Of a stretch of 64,000 bases of DNA, positions 25,231 to 36,964 are shown in pieces. Position 1 is the first letter of the stretch, and each line of letters starts with the position of its first letter. The stretch lies in assembly GCA_037042185.1 (NCBI GenBank), contig JAXQJY010000028.1, positions 310,001 through 374,000 on the forward strand. The letters are read 5' to 3'. This DNA is from Sordariomycetes sp. S80-01Y (Eukaryota > Ascomycota > Sordariomycetes). A program made the position numbers and the translations under genes. The notes below the pieces were generated by a model. The model made no database searches, had not been told where the DNA came from, and saw nothing but the letters and a program-made list of their open reading frames with translations.

Positions 25231-26761
25231 TTACTCATCGTCGCTGTCCTCCTCCTCCTCACCGTCCTTCTTGGCGGTCTTCTTCTTAGGCTTCTTCTTC
25301 TTGTTCTTCTTGCCAACATTGCGCGAGAGCGGTTGCTCGAGAATCTTCAACACCTCCTCGTCGGTGATCTTCTTATCAGTCTTGTACTTGCTCACATCCA
25401 GAGCAGGTGGGCCTCCGAGCTTCTGAACGCCGTTCTTGGTGATGGCTGAGAGGAAACGTTAGCTCTGTATCGCGTCTTGCAAGCTAATTAGTTACTTACC
25501 AACGGTCGTGAGTAGCCTTGCAACGGGAGCATCCTCCTTGTCACCGACCACCTCGTATTGGCGGAAGATGTTTCCACGGACACACTCGACAGCACCAAGC
25601 TTAGCATCACGCTCATCCTCGAGCTGACGCAAGCTGAAGGGGAAGTTGCCAAACTTCTTTGACACCTCCGAGAGCACCTTACGCGAGGTAGGGCGCTTGA
25701 GGCCGTAGGTTTGCAGAGTCTTGCGGTGCAAAGTCGCGCGCTCATCGCGGTTCTTGACCTTTCCGGACCCAAGGCTCACTCCCATCTCAACTCCCCAAAC
25801 TTCGGATACCTCGGGGACGCCATCTCCCCTCGTCCCCTCAGCAGGAGCAAGGACAATCTTCTTGGCACCCTCGATCTCGTTGTGATCAAACAACCACGAC
25901 GTGGTGCTCTCGACCAGGTTGCACTCATAGCTCTTGCAGACGGTTTCGAGGAGCGACGTGATCTGGGACTGGCTGGGAGCCTTTTGCTTGGCAGCCTTGG
26001 CCTTCTCCTCGTCGGATCCTTGTGACAGAAGACCAGGAGGCACCATCAGACGCAGAAGAAGCTCGTTAGAGTAGTGGGTGGCAAGTGCCAGGTCGGCCTC
26101 GCGGCCCGAGATCTCGCCAGATTTGCCAGCGAAGACAGTGTCGCAGACGATGGTACCGAATCCGTCAATTTGAGCACCAAGCTGGATCTTAATAGCCTCG
26201 CCATCCTTGATCTCACGAGCAGCTTCGGCCTCATCGGAAGTCAGAGGGGTGTAAGGGGTGATGAAGGACGAGGGCGAAACGGTCGTGGGGTGCGAGAAAC
26301 CTGAGGTTGGTTTTAGCCAGCGACAATTTTTCTGAATTAAGGCCACATACCCTTGATGACCTTCTTTCCTCGGTAAACCTTGTCAATTTCCTCCTCGAGG
26401 AGCTTGTCGCCCTTTTGGCAGATTTCAACGAACTTGGCGCCGGGAACGCATAGCTTTGATACCTCGGCGAGGACCTTCTCGGAGATGGTGGCAGCGGTCC
26501 GGTACTTTGTCAAGGTATCGGGGTTGTTGAGAGAGTAATCTGGGATGAATTGTGAGTAACGATCTCTTGTCTAATATCCCTCGCACTCGCGACCAGTGCT
26601 GCGAGGTGGTCTCGTGGTCGTGGCGCGCGACTCGAAGCTCGAGAGTTTGGCGGGGTAGCCAGGAACAGCTGTGCGCGCAGTGAGGGGCACGACCAAGGAC
26701 TCAGAGCCGAGTACAATGCAATGGGTTCATACGTACCGACTTCCTTCTTCTCTTCAGACAT
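25231..26761 (-). CDS. PA2G4/EBP1-like protein (Cdb4 family, MetAP fold)
   Basis: Members have the methionine-aminopeptidase type 2 fold but are generally taken to have lost peptidase activity. Human PA2G4/EBP1 binds ribosomes and RNA, and fission yeast Cdb4 binds curved DNA. Minus-strand exons are 26761-26737, 26539-26351, 26300-25500 and 25445-25231, giving 409 aa, close to human PA2G4 (394). The spliced N-terminus reads MSEEKKEVDYSLNNPDTLTK, followed by YRTAATISEKVLAEV and GAKFVEICQKGD, as in the family. The pita-bread domain contains GFSHPTTVSPSSF and IKIQLGAQIDGFG. The C-terminus is a Lys-rich stretch (KKNKKKKPKKK) then an acidic end, matching the RNA-binding tail of PA2G4. The gene is divergent from the SNF5/SFH1 gene across 964 bases. 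I did not check each metal ligand. Confidence 0.9.
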
Positions 26762-27725
26762 ATTGGGCGAATGGGTGGATCGCAGCGAGCCGATTGAAAA
26801 TGGACTTGTTGATGTTTTTCTCCGAGAAGAATGAGGTTGTGGGGAGGATCGAGTGCGGCCGGGACAGATGGTGATGAAAACGGAGCCCAGATGGAGCCCC
26901 TCTATTTCGTGGTCCTCAAGTTTTGCTTGGAGCCTGAGGGTACCTCAAGCGGGCAGGAGCGTCACCAGCCGCCTCTTCTCGCCTATGAAATCATATGGCT
27001 CATTCTTACGCAGTGCTTTAGGGTGCCAGTGTAACTGACTGCTACCCTGTTGGGATCTCTTTTCGACCAGAACAATTATTCGACGCCACAAAAGGTGTAC
27101 TGCGAACCTGTCTAGAAGAACAACCTCTGAGATGTTCAGGGCTTTTTCGAAATCAAGAGAGGTGCCTTTACCATCGTGAAAGGAGTTATGCGGCTAGTGC
27201 ACGTACGAAAACTCCGGACAGTTGCTACTGGGCCGCGTGATTTACTTACCCTACGCCCAATTTCGAGTCCTCTGCCGAGCCTTTGCCTGGTAAATCAGTG
27301 TGGCAGGGGTGAAGCGGAACGAAGTCGATGAAACTCACAAGCTCATTGGTTCAATTGATGGGTCGATCAGCAATTTGTTACGGTACCGCAATCCACACCA
27401 AGTCAACACGTATTTCTATGTACAGAGACTTTGGGTAGATTTCGCTGTCTTCGTTCAGCCTTGGGCCAAACACTCACAGGAGTCGCGAAGCGCAACGCGG
27501 CTACGAATTGCAACGAGGTAAGCCATCGCCAACGACAGAGCCAAGCCTCGCCGCGCCATCACGCGCCTCTCTTCCGATACACTATTCATTCTCCATAGCA
27601 ATTGCAGCATTCTTTCCGTCCGTCAAAGTTAATTTCTGCGCACCGGGCGCCGCATTGTCGCGGCGACGCGACCTTTCGACCTCCACCTACTGCATCGCAA
27701 AACCCTCGAACCCGAGCGCGACATC
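26762..27725. promoter_or_regulatory. Divergent promoter region, PA2G4-like / SNF5-SFH1
   Basis: A gene-free interval between two head-to-head genes, expected to carry both promoters. The 27530-27700 part is C/T-rich on the + strand. No specific site stands out. Confidence 0.5.
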
Positions 27726-29945
27726 ATGGCCACGGAGCCAACAACATCGGCCGGCGAGTCCTCGGCGGCTGCAGCCACAGCGTCGCCTGCTGAGAAGGAT
27801 GGAAGCGACAAGGAGGGCTCTGCCTCTGCCTCTGCCTCGGGGTCCGACGAGGTCCAAGAGATGGGCATCCCGGTTCGCACCAAGGAATCTTTCCAGAAAC
27901 TCATGATCGACCGATACACGAGCCGCGATGCTATCGCCGCGGCGGTGCTCAACGATCAGCAGAAAAACACGGAGGCTATCATGAACCGGATGCGCGACAG
28001 ACTACACGATTACAAGGCTCTGCGACAGGAGTATCGCCAATGGTTTCCACCGGGAAGGCTGTACGGCGACGGCTACAACGGCTTTGGAAATGGCTATACC
28101 GAGAACCATGCGCCCTCAAGGATCGTATACCCCCAGCAGAAGCCGCGTCCTGGGCGCAAGCAAACCCCAGCCCTAAAATACAAGCGGAAGGATATGCTCA
28201 AGCAGGCTGAGCAACACGAGGAGCTCGTTCCCTTGCGGCTGGAGGTCGAGTGGGATAAGGTTCGGTTGCGTGATACCTTTACGTGGAACCTCCACGAGCG
28301 TCTCGTGCATGTCGAGCTCTTCGCGTCTCAGCTGGTGGAGGATATGGGTCTGAAGCCGCCAGCCTCGCAACCTGTCTACGACCAGGTTGTCCATCAAATG
28401 CGTGACCAACTCAACGACTTCTACCCGTTGGTTTACTCCGAGGAGGACAACTTGGATCCCGAATTACCCTACTCTGCGTATAAGAACGACGAGATGCGTA
28501 TTCTAGTCAAGCTCAACATCACCATTGGGCAGCACACCCTCGTCGATCAGTTTGAGTGGGAAATCAACAACCCATCGAACTCACCAGAAGAATTTGCAGC
28601 AAACATGGCACGCGATCTGTCACTGAGCGGGGAATTCACCACAGCCATTGCGCACTGCATCCGCGAGCAGTCGCAACTGTTCACTCGTAGTCTGTACAGC
28701 ATAGGCCATCCTTTCGACGGCCGACCCATTGAGGATCCGGATCTTACCTCCGCCTTCCTCCAAACCCCCCTGCCGACCGTCTTTCGTCCTATGCAACAGG
28801 CAAAGGAGTATGCACCTTACTTGTACGAACTCACCGAAGCTGATTTGGAGCGGAACGAAACGATATTATCGCGTGAACAGCGCCGTCAGAAGCGGTCGAT
28901 TAATAGGCGCGGTGGACCTCAGTTACCCGATCTCAAAGACCGCCAAAGGACCATTAGGACGTTGCTGGTGTCCTCGACATTACCAGGCGCTGCGCCAACA
29001 GTTGAGGAGAGTAGGCTCTACAAGATGTCGAAGCAGAAGAAGCGAGCGATCAGGGACGGCGACCTCAGTGACAGTGACGAGAGCGAGGATTCTGGCCCCG
29101 ATTCACCTGCCCCTATGTCATATCTTGCTCAAGGCACCGCTCGCACCCGAGGTATGCGAGGTGCGGCTTCGGCTGCGGCGCAAAGGATGGCCAACCTCGG
29201 CCGCTCAGAAACACCAGATGCTTCAAGTATTCTACACCACCATGAAACGCGCACATCACGTCGCTTCAGGGACGAGACGGAGGAGCCGCAGCACATGTGG
29301 GTTACGGTCAAGGTCAACAAGGACAAGCTTAGAAGGGTTATGCGAGGCGACTACGTCCCTCCTTCGGAACCCCAGACCCCTTCTTCTACGCCCAATACGC
29401 GGGCACCTAGTGCGTCCGCCCAGCCAAGAGCTATGCCACCGCCTTCGACGCCTTCCGCGTCGACGCCACAGCCGGGAAACAACGGCACGTCTGGCTTCCC
29501 AGCTGGACAGATTGGTCGTTTGCCAGCTCCTCCCGTAGCTCCCGGCCAGCCACAACCGCCAGCAGTAAGTCAACGCCCACAATGAGAGCCCCGTCTTGCC
29601 ATGAGGAGGAGAGCAGCATCTCTGACCTGTTTATAGCCCCCACCACCTGAGTGGCTCGTCAACGCTCTCAAAGAGCTCCAAGTGCAATACCCCAACGACC
29701 TTTTCGAGGCCACTATGAAATACTCCTACCTCGATCCAAAGACCGAGCTCCCCGTCCAGTCTCAACCCCTCCCTCCAGGTGTCAAGCACGCCTGGCTCCC
29801 GCGCATCCGCTGCCTAGATTGCCTGGCTAAACTGTACACACCTGGGCCAGAGATGACGGCCGGGAAATTCGAGCAGCATCTCAAGTTCTCCAGCCACAGG
29901 GAAAAGGTCAACAAACGGCTGGAGGGAGGGGGCAGCGCCTCGTGA
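27726..29945 (+). CDS. SFH1: SNF5/SMARCB1-family chromatin remodeller subunit
   Basis: A core subunit of SWI/SNF- or RSC-type ATP-dependent remodellers that anchors the complex to the nucleosome acidic patch. Exons are 27726-29564 and 29637-29945, giving 715 aa. The N-terminus is Ala/Ser-rich. The SNF5 domain spans about residues 165-350 and has the two diagnostic repeats, one beginning LVPLRLEVEWDK and one ILVKLNITIGQHTLVDQFEW. A Pro/Ser/Gln-rich linker follows. The second exon carries a C2H2-like zinc-binding motif: CLDC, then 18 residues, then H-x5-H. Yeast Snf5 and Sfh1 are both possible orthologues; I favour Sfh1 for size and the short N-terminus, but the symbol is tentative. The gene converges on PDS5. 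Confidence 0.88.
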
Positions 29946-30457
29946 AGTGGAACTGAGAGGCCGCTTCCCCGGAACTCGTCCGAGAAGCGGTAGAGCATCT
30001 CGCATACCTAACGATATTCTTCTCATGACAACTAGCCAAGGAGGCCGAGCAGCAATGAGAAGAGGAATCGTGGTGGACTTGGCTGCCCACTGGAGGATTT
30101 GGTGTACAAGGGTGCTGGGAGGTAGGAGTTGGCGTTACGCGTTTTATGTGACTTTTCTTGTATAAGCCTTTCTTCGATGTAACTCACCAGGATAGAGGCT
30201 TGATAGTTCGAGGAGAGATTCTACATTGGCAAGATGAATAGAGCACATTCCTGCACACTCATGTTTCACTGCGCACAGATCGACTTGGGTATTGAACGAA
30301 GAGATAATGTGAAGGGCCAGATCTTGTATTCATGATTCCATCATCCACACCACCTTCAGACGCAGCCCTTCCGTGAGGACAATCACCCATTGACTTCCTA
30401 CCTTTCCCTCAGTACATCAACATAGCTATGTAAGAAAGCAACAACCGTATCAGACAT
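29946..30457. other. Convergent 3' flanks of SNF5/SFH1 and PDS5
   Basis: A 512-base interval between two stop codons, without a supported gene; it should hold both 3' UTRs. Confidence 0.6.
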
Positions 30458-33400
30458 TTAGTCATCCTCTTCCTCGTCATCAATGTCCATGGTCCGATCT
30501 GACTTGGCAGCTCGTCGACCAGTTCCCTGCACGACACCTGGCTTGAGTGCTGCTCTGCCCTTGAATGTCGAGGTTTTCTGCGCCGGAGAGGCCTCGTCCT
30601 CGGAGGCGTCCTCCGAGCCCCCCTCACTACCTGATTCAGCGTCTTCAGACTCGGAATCATCGTCCCCATACGTCCAGGACGCTACGCCGCCCATCATCTC
30701 TTCTTCGTCCTCATCATCGTCTCGCTCCTTGTAGCTGTTTGAAACGTGAGCACGACCACTACGGCGCCGCTCCGAAGGTGGCAGAGGTGGAGGTGAGGCC
30801 TTGCGTGGCTTGTTGGTCTTCTTCTTCTTCGGCTTTGATGGTCTCGCCCTTGGCGAGGGATCACCCTTTTGGCGGATGACGGTCTTGATTTGTTTTTGCT
30901 TTTTAGCAGATTGCTCCGATAGCTCATACGTTGACTTGCGCTTCTATAAAAACGTTAACTTCTTCCGTCTATGAATCCCGCACTTCACTGGTTGGTCTGT
31001 ACCTTCTTCTTCTCCTGCGCTCGCAGTATGTCGTCCAGCTTGGAGTCCAGCTCCTCGGGAATATACTGCTTCTTGGCTATCTCTTGAGCCACCTCGCTCG
31101 ATGGCAAAGGTACATAGAGACCCTGCGGAAGGCCAACCTTGGACCAGGCTTGGAAGCTCCAGTTGCGCCTCTCTTGATACTTCCGGATGAGGGTCATGGC
31201 AAGATCGCTTAGAACGTACAGAGGGTCACTGTTCTCCGGGTTGAGCGCATCTCGGGTCTGCTTGACCCTTTCGGCGTACTTGTAGATATGTGAGATGTTG
31301 TCTTCGTTGGCAACAGTGTTCAGATAAAGGAGGAAGTATTGGGAGAAGTCCGCCAAGTCGTCAGCATCATCGCTGTAGTCAGGATGATGGGCCAGTAAAG
31401 GAATCAGCCTCCCCATGACGGCTTCCATGACAGGCTTCTTCATCTCGGCGTAGAACCGGGTCCTGGACCTTACCCATGTCTCGACTCTAGCCTTGATCTC
31501 TTTGACAGGCTCAAAGGCCGCGAGGAACACCATCGTGTAGAATCGTGGCTTCAACATGCCCCGAGCTAACAAGTTCTGTAGCTTCTCCATGAAGTGACGG
31601 CGGACTTGAATCGATGGGTCCTGGATAACCTCTGCCAGCTTGTTGAAGCTTGCAGCATCAAAGAGATCGTCATACTTCTTCGCAGAACAGAGCTTGAGAA
31701 TGGACTGCGCTGCCAGCAAACGGAGCCTCGATCGGTGGCGCAGAGGAGTCCGCTCTGCTCCCTTGCTGATCTCGCCTTTTTGAACCACGAAAGCCTTCAG
31801 AAGCTTGAAAAGAGGCCGTACTCGTTCGTCGGCACCCGCCTCGTCAGCGTCAGATAAGGCCCGATGTACTAAAATCTTCATAGCAAGGCACTTTGCCTGA
31901 AGTTCCTTGTCGACAGAGGCATCATCGACCCACACGTCGTCGTCCTCGCTGAACTCGGTGCGAGTTTTGCGGAGAATGTCCTTAATGGTTAAGTCGCTGA
32001 TAGCGTCGTGGTAGTCAGCAGCTACTGTTGGCGCTAGCCTTTCCATCTGGCTGATCGCAGCAAGCTTGAGCAGCAGATTAGGCGATTCGTATGTCAGATC
32101 TGCCATGATCTTTTCGAGTAGGTTGGTTGCTGTGACTTTGGCTTGGTCGTCGTCTTTGGCCATCAGTAGGCTCACTGCATACTTCGCAGCCTTGTGCGGG
32201 CTGCCGTACAGAGCGTAGTTCATCATGGTCTTGGTGAAGCTTTTGTCCTGTGGAACATCTTCTGGGTACTTTTTCGAGAAGGATGAGTACGCCTTGAGCA
32301 TATCGACTACTCCAGCTTCATTCCGGCGAGATTCGCTTGGCGCATGCTCAACTATCGTCGTACGAAGCTCTGCAGCATGCGCTTTGAACAGATCCGGATT
32401 CCGTGTCGAGATATCGTTTAGTATAGTGTGAGCAATTTCCGCGAATCCATCCTTGTCGCTCTTTGAGTAGTCCATGATTGTGGTCAAGTGGCTCCTATTG
32501 AAGAAGAGAGGTGACGCCCGATAGAGGAGTGCTATCATCGTTTCTGATGTTGATGGCATGTGATGAAGCTTATTGGCGAGCTCGTTTATCGACTTTCGCA
32601 CCTTTTGGAAGTCGCTTTCAGTCTCAATTGCGTACCTGATAAGCTGGTAAACGCGGCGGTCGTTGAACTTGGCCAGCTTCGCAAGATCATGTTTCACCTT
32701 GGGCGGATCTGGCAGTTGTTGCGCCAGCCACGCGTAGGTCCGGTCTAGTTGTGTCTTGATCTTGGTAGCATCGCCATTAGGAAGCCCGCCGTTGTAAGCC
32801 TCACAGTGCTTCACAAACACCTCAAGACCAACGCGGAGCTGGGACTGGTGAGCCTGTCGGACGAAGAAGGCTTTCTTAGCTGGAACATCGAGCGACCTGA
32901 GCATCAGGAGAATCCTTTCCGTGCGAATTTTGTCTTGCTCAGCCAACGTCAAGCTAGCCTTCTTGTCAGCGCCCTTGCCCTTGACCTGGGGAAATCTGAG
33001 CGGCACAAGGCACTCGTGCATAACCCTATCGAGGAGAACATTGAGCTCTGGGTCGTTGAGGTAGAAGACATTCATAATCTTTGAAGGAATGATGCTTAAG
33101 CATGAAGTGACACTCTCTTGACCTTCAGCAATCTCCCCAGCACCCACGGCCCATAGTTTCGCTAATAGGATCGTGGCCTCAACGCGTACCGGCGTGCGGG
33201 TATCCCTCACTCGATCTGCAAGCTCGTAAAGCACTGAACCTTGCTTCTCAGGTCCACCGAATGCCCCAAGCTTCAGAATGATGTCGCGAAACTCAAAGGT
33301 TTCGATTGCCTGGATAGCAGCCAATCGAACTTTTTCTTCATGGTCGCACAAGCGCTCTGCGAAGTTTTTGACGAGCTCATCCTCCTCGGCCCGGCTCAGA

Positions 33401-34914
33401 CCAACACCACCGGCGGACGTAGCCAGGATATAGCCGGCAGTAGTTGTCCATACGGCACGAATATCAGTGACTCTATCCTTGGCTCGTGAGATGAACTCCT
33501 TGTACGCGTCCGCGTGGGCTTGAGCGAAGGAGTGAGGCGAGTAAGGCTTCGTCAGGGAATTCGAATTAGCTGCTGACTCCGAAGGCTCGTCCGTAATTTT
33601 GAGAGGCGGATATGCCGCTGGATCTAGCACAGGGGACTCTGGAGGCCCAGCAGCTCCGATTCCTGCAACCATGTAGCCGATCGTCTCCGTGCCAAGTCTC
33701 CGGATGTAAGGGTGGTTGGCCGTCACTTCAGAAAAGATCAGAGAGCCAACATTTTGCAACACCGTAGGAGCCGCACGCCACAGCTCTCGCATGAGATCGT
33801 GGGCCTGGCGAAGGCTTTTGAGCTCGGCTTCTGTCGGTCCATCTCTTGCTTCAGTCTCTTCTTCTGCTCCTGCTTCAGGTTGGCCGTTCGCCGCGAAGCT
33901 CGAAGCATTAACAATGACGTCCGCGAAGTATTGGGCGACATAGCGTGCCATCTTGTCGTCGCACATGTTGCAGATGTTCCGAGCCATAACGTATGCGGGC
34001 GGCTCTTTTTTGTGAAGAAGCGTAGACTGACCATTTCGTTCCTTACGGCCACTACCGCCGGGAGGGGCGACTCGGAGAAACTGGCTGATAATAGCATCGA
34101 TAATCGCTGCTGGCATGCTGCCCGGAAACTCCTCAATGATCTGGGCAAGCATGTCCGTTAATTGAATTTCAACATCTTGAGAAATCTCCTCTCCGTCCTT
34201 CAGCTTCGAACTCGTCGAGACCCCGTCGAAGGTAGAGTTGAACAACCTCAAGACCAGATCGTCGGAGCCGGCGAGCTCGGGAAGTAGAAGTATGCTTTTA
34301 ACCTCAGTCAGTGATGTGAGGACATATTTGTATTGTGTGGCGTAGGGGTTGCTCGGGTCATGTAGCGCAGGGAGGATATCCTTGATGAAAAGGCCAAAGA
34401 GCAGCTACGCCTGTTAGCACAATCCTGAGACTTGCCATATAATAGACTCTACCTTCAACTCTTCGTTGTCATACGGCGCGTTCGGCACAAAGAGGCGCAA
34501 GACATCGACGAGACAGCATGCCGTGTAGGCCTTCACGCCCTTGTCTTTGTGCGTAATCAAATTTCGGTTGATGAGCTTCCTAGCCACGGGCTCGATTGAC
34601 TTCAAGTCGGTTTCCTCCTGGTCAAAAGCAGCAAGCTCTCTGGCAAGATTCTCGAGTCGAGGAAGCAGAGTGTTAAGTCCAATGGTTTTCCCGGGGCGCC
34701 ACGATATTTCCTCGTCGAACTCCAAGCTCTTGAGCTCGTCTGGATCTTGCCGCGACCGAGCTGGTGAGGCAGCTTCCTCTTCCATATCTTCGGCGTCTTC
34801 AACTTCTGGTTCCTTTCCTTCTGTCTGCTGAGCCTCTTCTTGCTCTTGAACATCTTCTGACTCTGGCGCAGGCTCCTCGACGGCGCCGCGGGATCTGCGA
34901 CTGCGACGCGCCAT
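30458..34914 (-). CDS. PDS5: Sister chromatid cohesion protein Pds5 (Spo76/BimD family)
   Basis: A HEAT-repeat regulator of cohesin that controls its loading, acetylation and release; the Sordaria and Aspergillus orthologues are Spo76 and BimD. Minus-strand exons are 34914-34453, 34404-31003 and 30943-30458, giving 1449 aa. The N-terminus is MARRSRRSRGAVEEP followed by a Glu-rich stretch, then the conserved start of the HEAT array (LARELAAFDQEETD, LINRNLITHKDKGVKAYTACCLVDVLRLFVPNAPY). Helical repeats continue to about residue 1280. The third exon is a disordered tail alternating basic (KRKSTYELSEQ, KPKKKKTNKPRKA) and acidic stretches (DDDEDEEE, DIDDEEEDD). ATG 34914 is chosen because the family-typical sequence begins right after it; the frame upstream contains further codons but no convincing conserved sequence. 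Confidence 0.93.
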
Positions 34915-36964
34915 GTCGCCAACTATGATGCCGCCTCGTCCAGGATCTCTGCGAGCGTAGGAAGCTAGTAAGTGTGGATCGTCGGTATTTTCGTATGCGA
35001 GCACGAGTGTCGCGTCGAGATATCAGGTGAAGGACGGGGGTCCTTCGGCGTTTGAACGTATGACGACCGTGTGTCCTGGCTGCAGCCCCTCGCTTGACCC
35101 AACCAACGATCAAGGAGCCGTTGCAGCTGCTTGGAGAATTGATATGCGGAGACGTCGACTTTTCCGAAGCGGACGCGCCTGTCTGTGGCAATCGACGAGC
35201 TCGAGGCGAGTTATTGAGTTGCTGACTCGAGTCCTTTTGCCGAGAGTGTGGCGTTTCGGTGCGACGCGACGCGAACAAGGGGAGGAGCGCGCCAGACGCA
35301 CGAGGTAGGTTAGTAGGTACTTAGTAGCAATCAATTGCCCCACTCTCTCCGTCGATAGATTAACGACCAACGACGCACTACCCTGCGGCGCAACTACCAA
35401 AGCATACTTACCGTGTGCCTTGATGACTGCTAATTTTCTGTACTGCTAACTCTAGTCTAGAACAAGGTAGCAATCTGTTGTATGCCAAAATTGTGAGAGG
35501 TTTGGCGGCCGCATGAATATATGGCTTACTTGTTACAAGACAAGTTACAAGACAATAACAGCTCAGGATGTTCAGGGGAGTTTTCTCGGATAAACACTCA
35601 AGACAGACAAATCTGTGTTCAGCTCCTATTTGACACCAATAGCATTGACACGTTCTGCTCTCGTGCATGTTGACGAACCTCCAGACTGCCCCGACTCCAT
35701 CCCGTACGGCCAGAGGACTTGGGACGATTCAAGGCAGAGGCCACCCCGGACAGGGAAACGACGCTCAAGGCAAAAATGGCCAGCAATAATTGCGAATGCA
35801 CGTGATGATAATCTAGGCGCAGACCAGGGATATTCTCATTTATGTTCTTTTCTTCGAGATTGGCACTGCGACCCTCAAGGACACTTCAACTTGAACAAAG
35901 TCACACCCTGAGCACACAATGCTCAGAGACTACTTGCCCGGGTACCCAAACCCTAGACCTCCCTGGTCGTCCGAAACTTCTCCTGCCACGTCAGAACATC
36001 TCACAGACACTTGTGCAACTTGTCCAAAATTGCCAGGGGAACATGGGCGCACGACAACGGATCGAGACCGTTGTGTGTAGCCTACGAGTCCAGGCAAACA
36101 TCCTCACCGCATGTACACTGAGTCGCATACTTGCAGCGAGGGGAGCAAATACTCGGAACTTTTTGTAAGTCAGCTTCAAACAGCTGTTTCGAGTTGTCAG
36201 GTTAACCCTCGAATCTTGCTGGCAACTTACGCCCGCCCGCCCGAGTCATCCACACCCTCTGTACCTATCGATCCCAGCAGCAACAACGCGAGCTCAGACG
36301 AACAAGCCTGCGAGCTGGCATTTCACCACTGGAAGTATAATGCTCGCACCTCGACTATGAGGACGCACCTAGCGAATGAGATCTCGAGGCCTCCGGGGGG
36401 TGGATCCCTTCTGCATGCTCCTCTTCCCCTGAGCAGCCCTGCGCAGTGATTCACAGGCACCATAGAGCAGCTGCTAAGTGCCTGACATCAGTGCGAATCA
36501 GTGCACAAGTGAGCTCGTTGCCTTATCTCAGGTGTTTATTTACCTTCATTGACTCCACTCCTTCCGGCTCTTGTTCCATCATACACACTCACTGTCTTGT
36601 TGGCCTCTGACCCCTTTCGCTCGTTCATCAACGTTCGCCAATCCTCGAAGCCTTCACAGAGGTTGATCTCTTCACAGTTAAACAGTAAGTTCTCTCCAGC
36701 ACACAGAACTTTCCACTTGCTTCTATCAGCTGGCGCTCTGGTCTCACTCTGCTCTGATCACGCGAACTCTTCAGCCTTGAGTGTCACTTGTCAAGTTCGA
36801 CCGCGCCGTCGACCTCAACCGTCTCTCACTCATCACTGACTCTCGTTGCAGAGACAAGTCCGATTTCTACAAACTCTGAACATACGCAGACCTTGCGAGT
36901 AAGTGCTCGTCGCCGTCGCGGCCACACTGAGACGCGCTGCTAACAGTTGCAAATAGTGGCCTTC
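34915..36964. other. PDS5 / surface-protein divergent upstream region
   Basis: About 2 kb between divergent genes without a supported ORF. ACGCG motifs cluster on the PDS5 side (35011-35273), a perfect 12-bp tandem duplication lies at 35532-35555, and the right end carries two probable 5' UTR introns of the next gene (36685-36851 and 36899-36956). Confidence 0.55.
35532..35555. repeat. Perfect tandem 12-bp duplication
   Basis: GTTACAAGACAA occurs twice head to tail. No function is implied; probably replication slippage. Confidence 0.85.
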
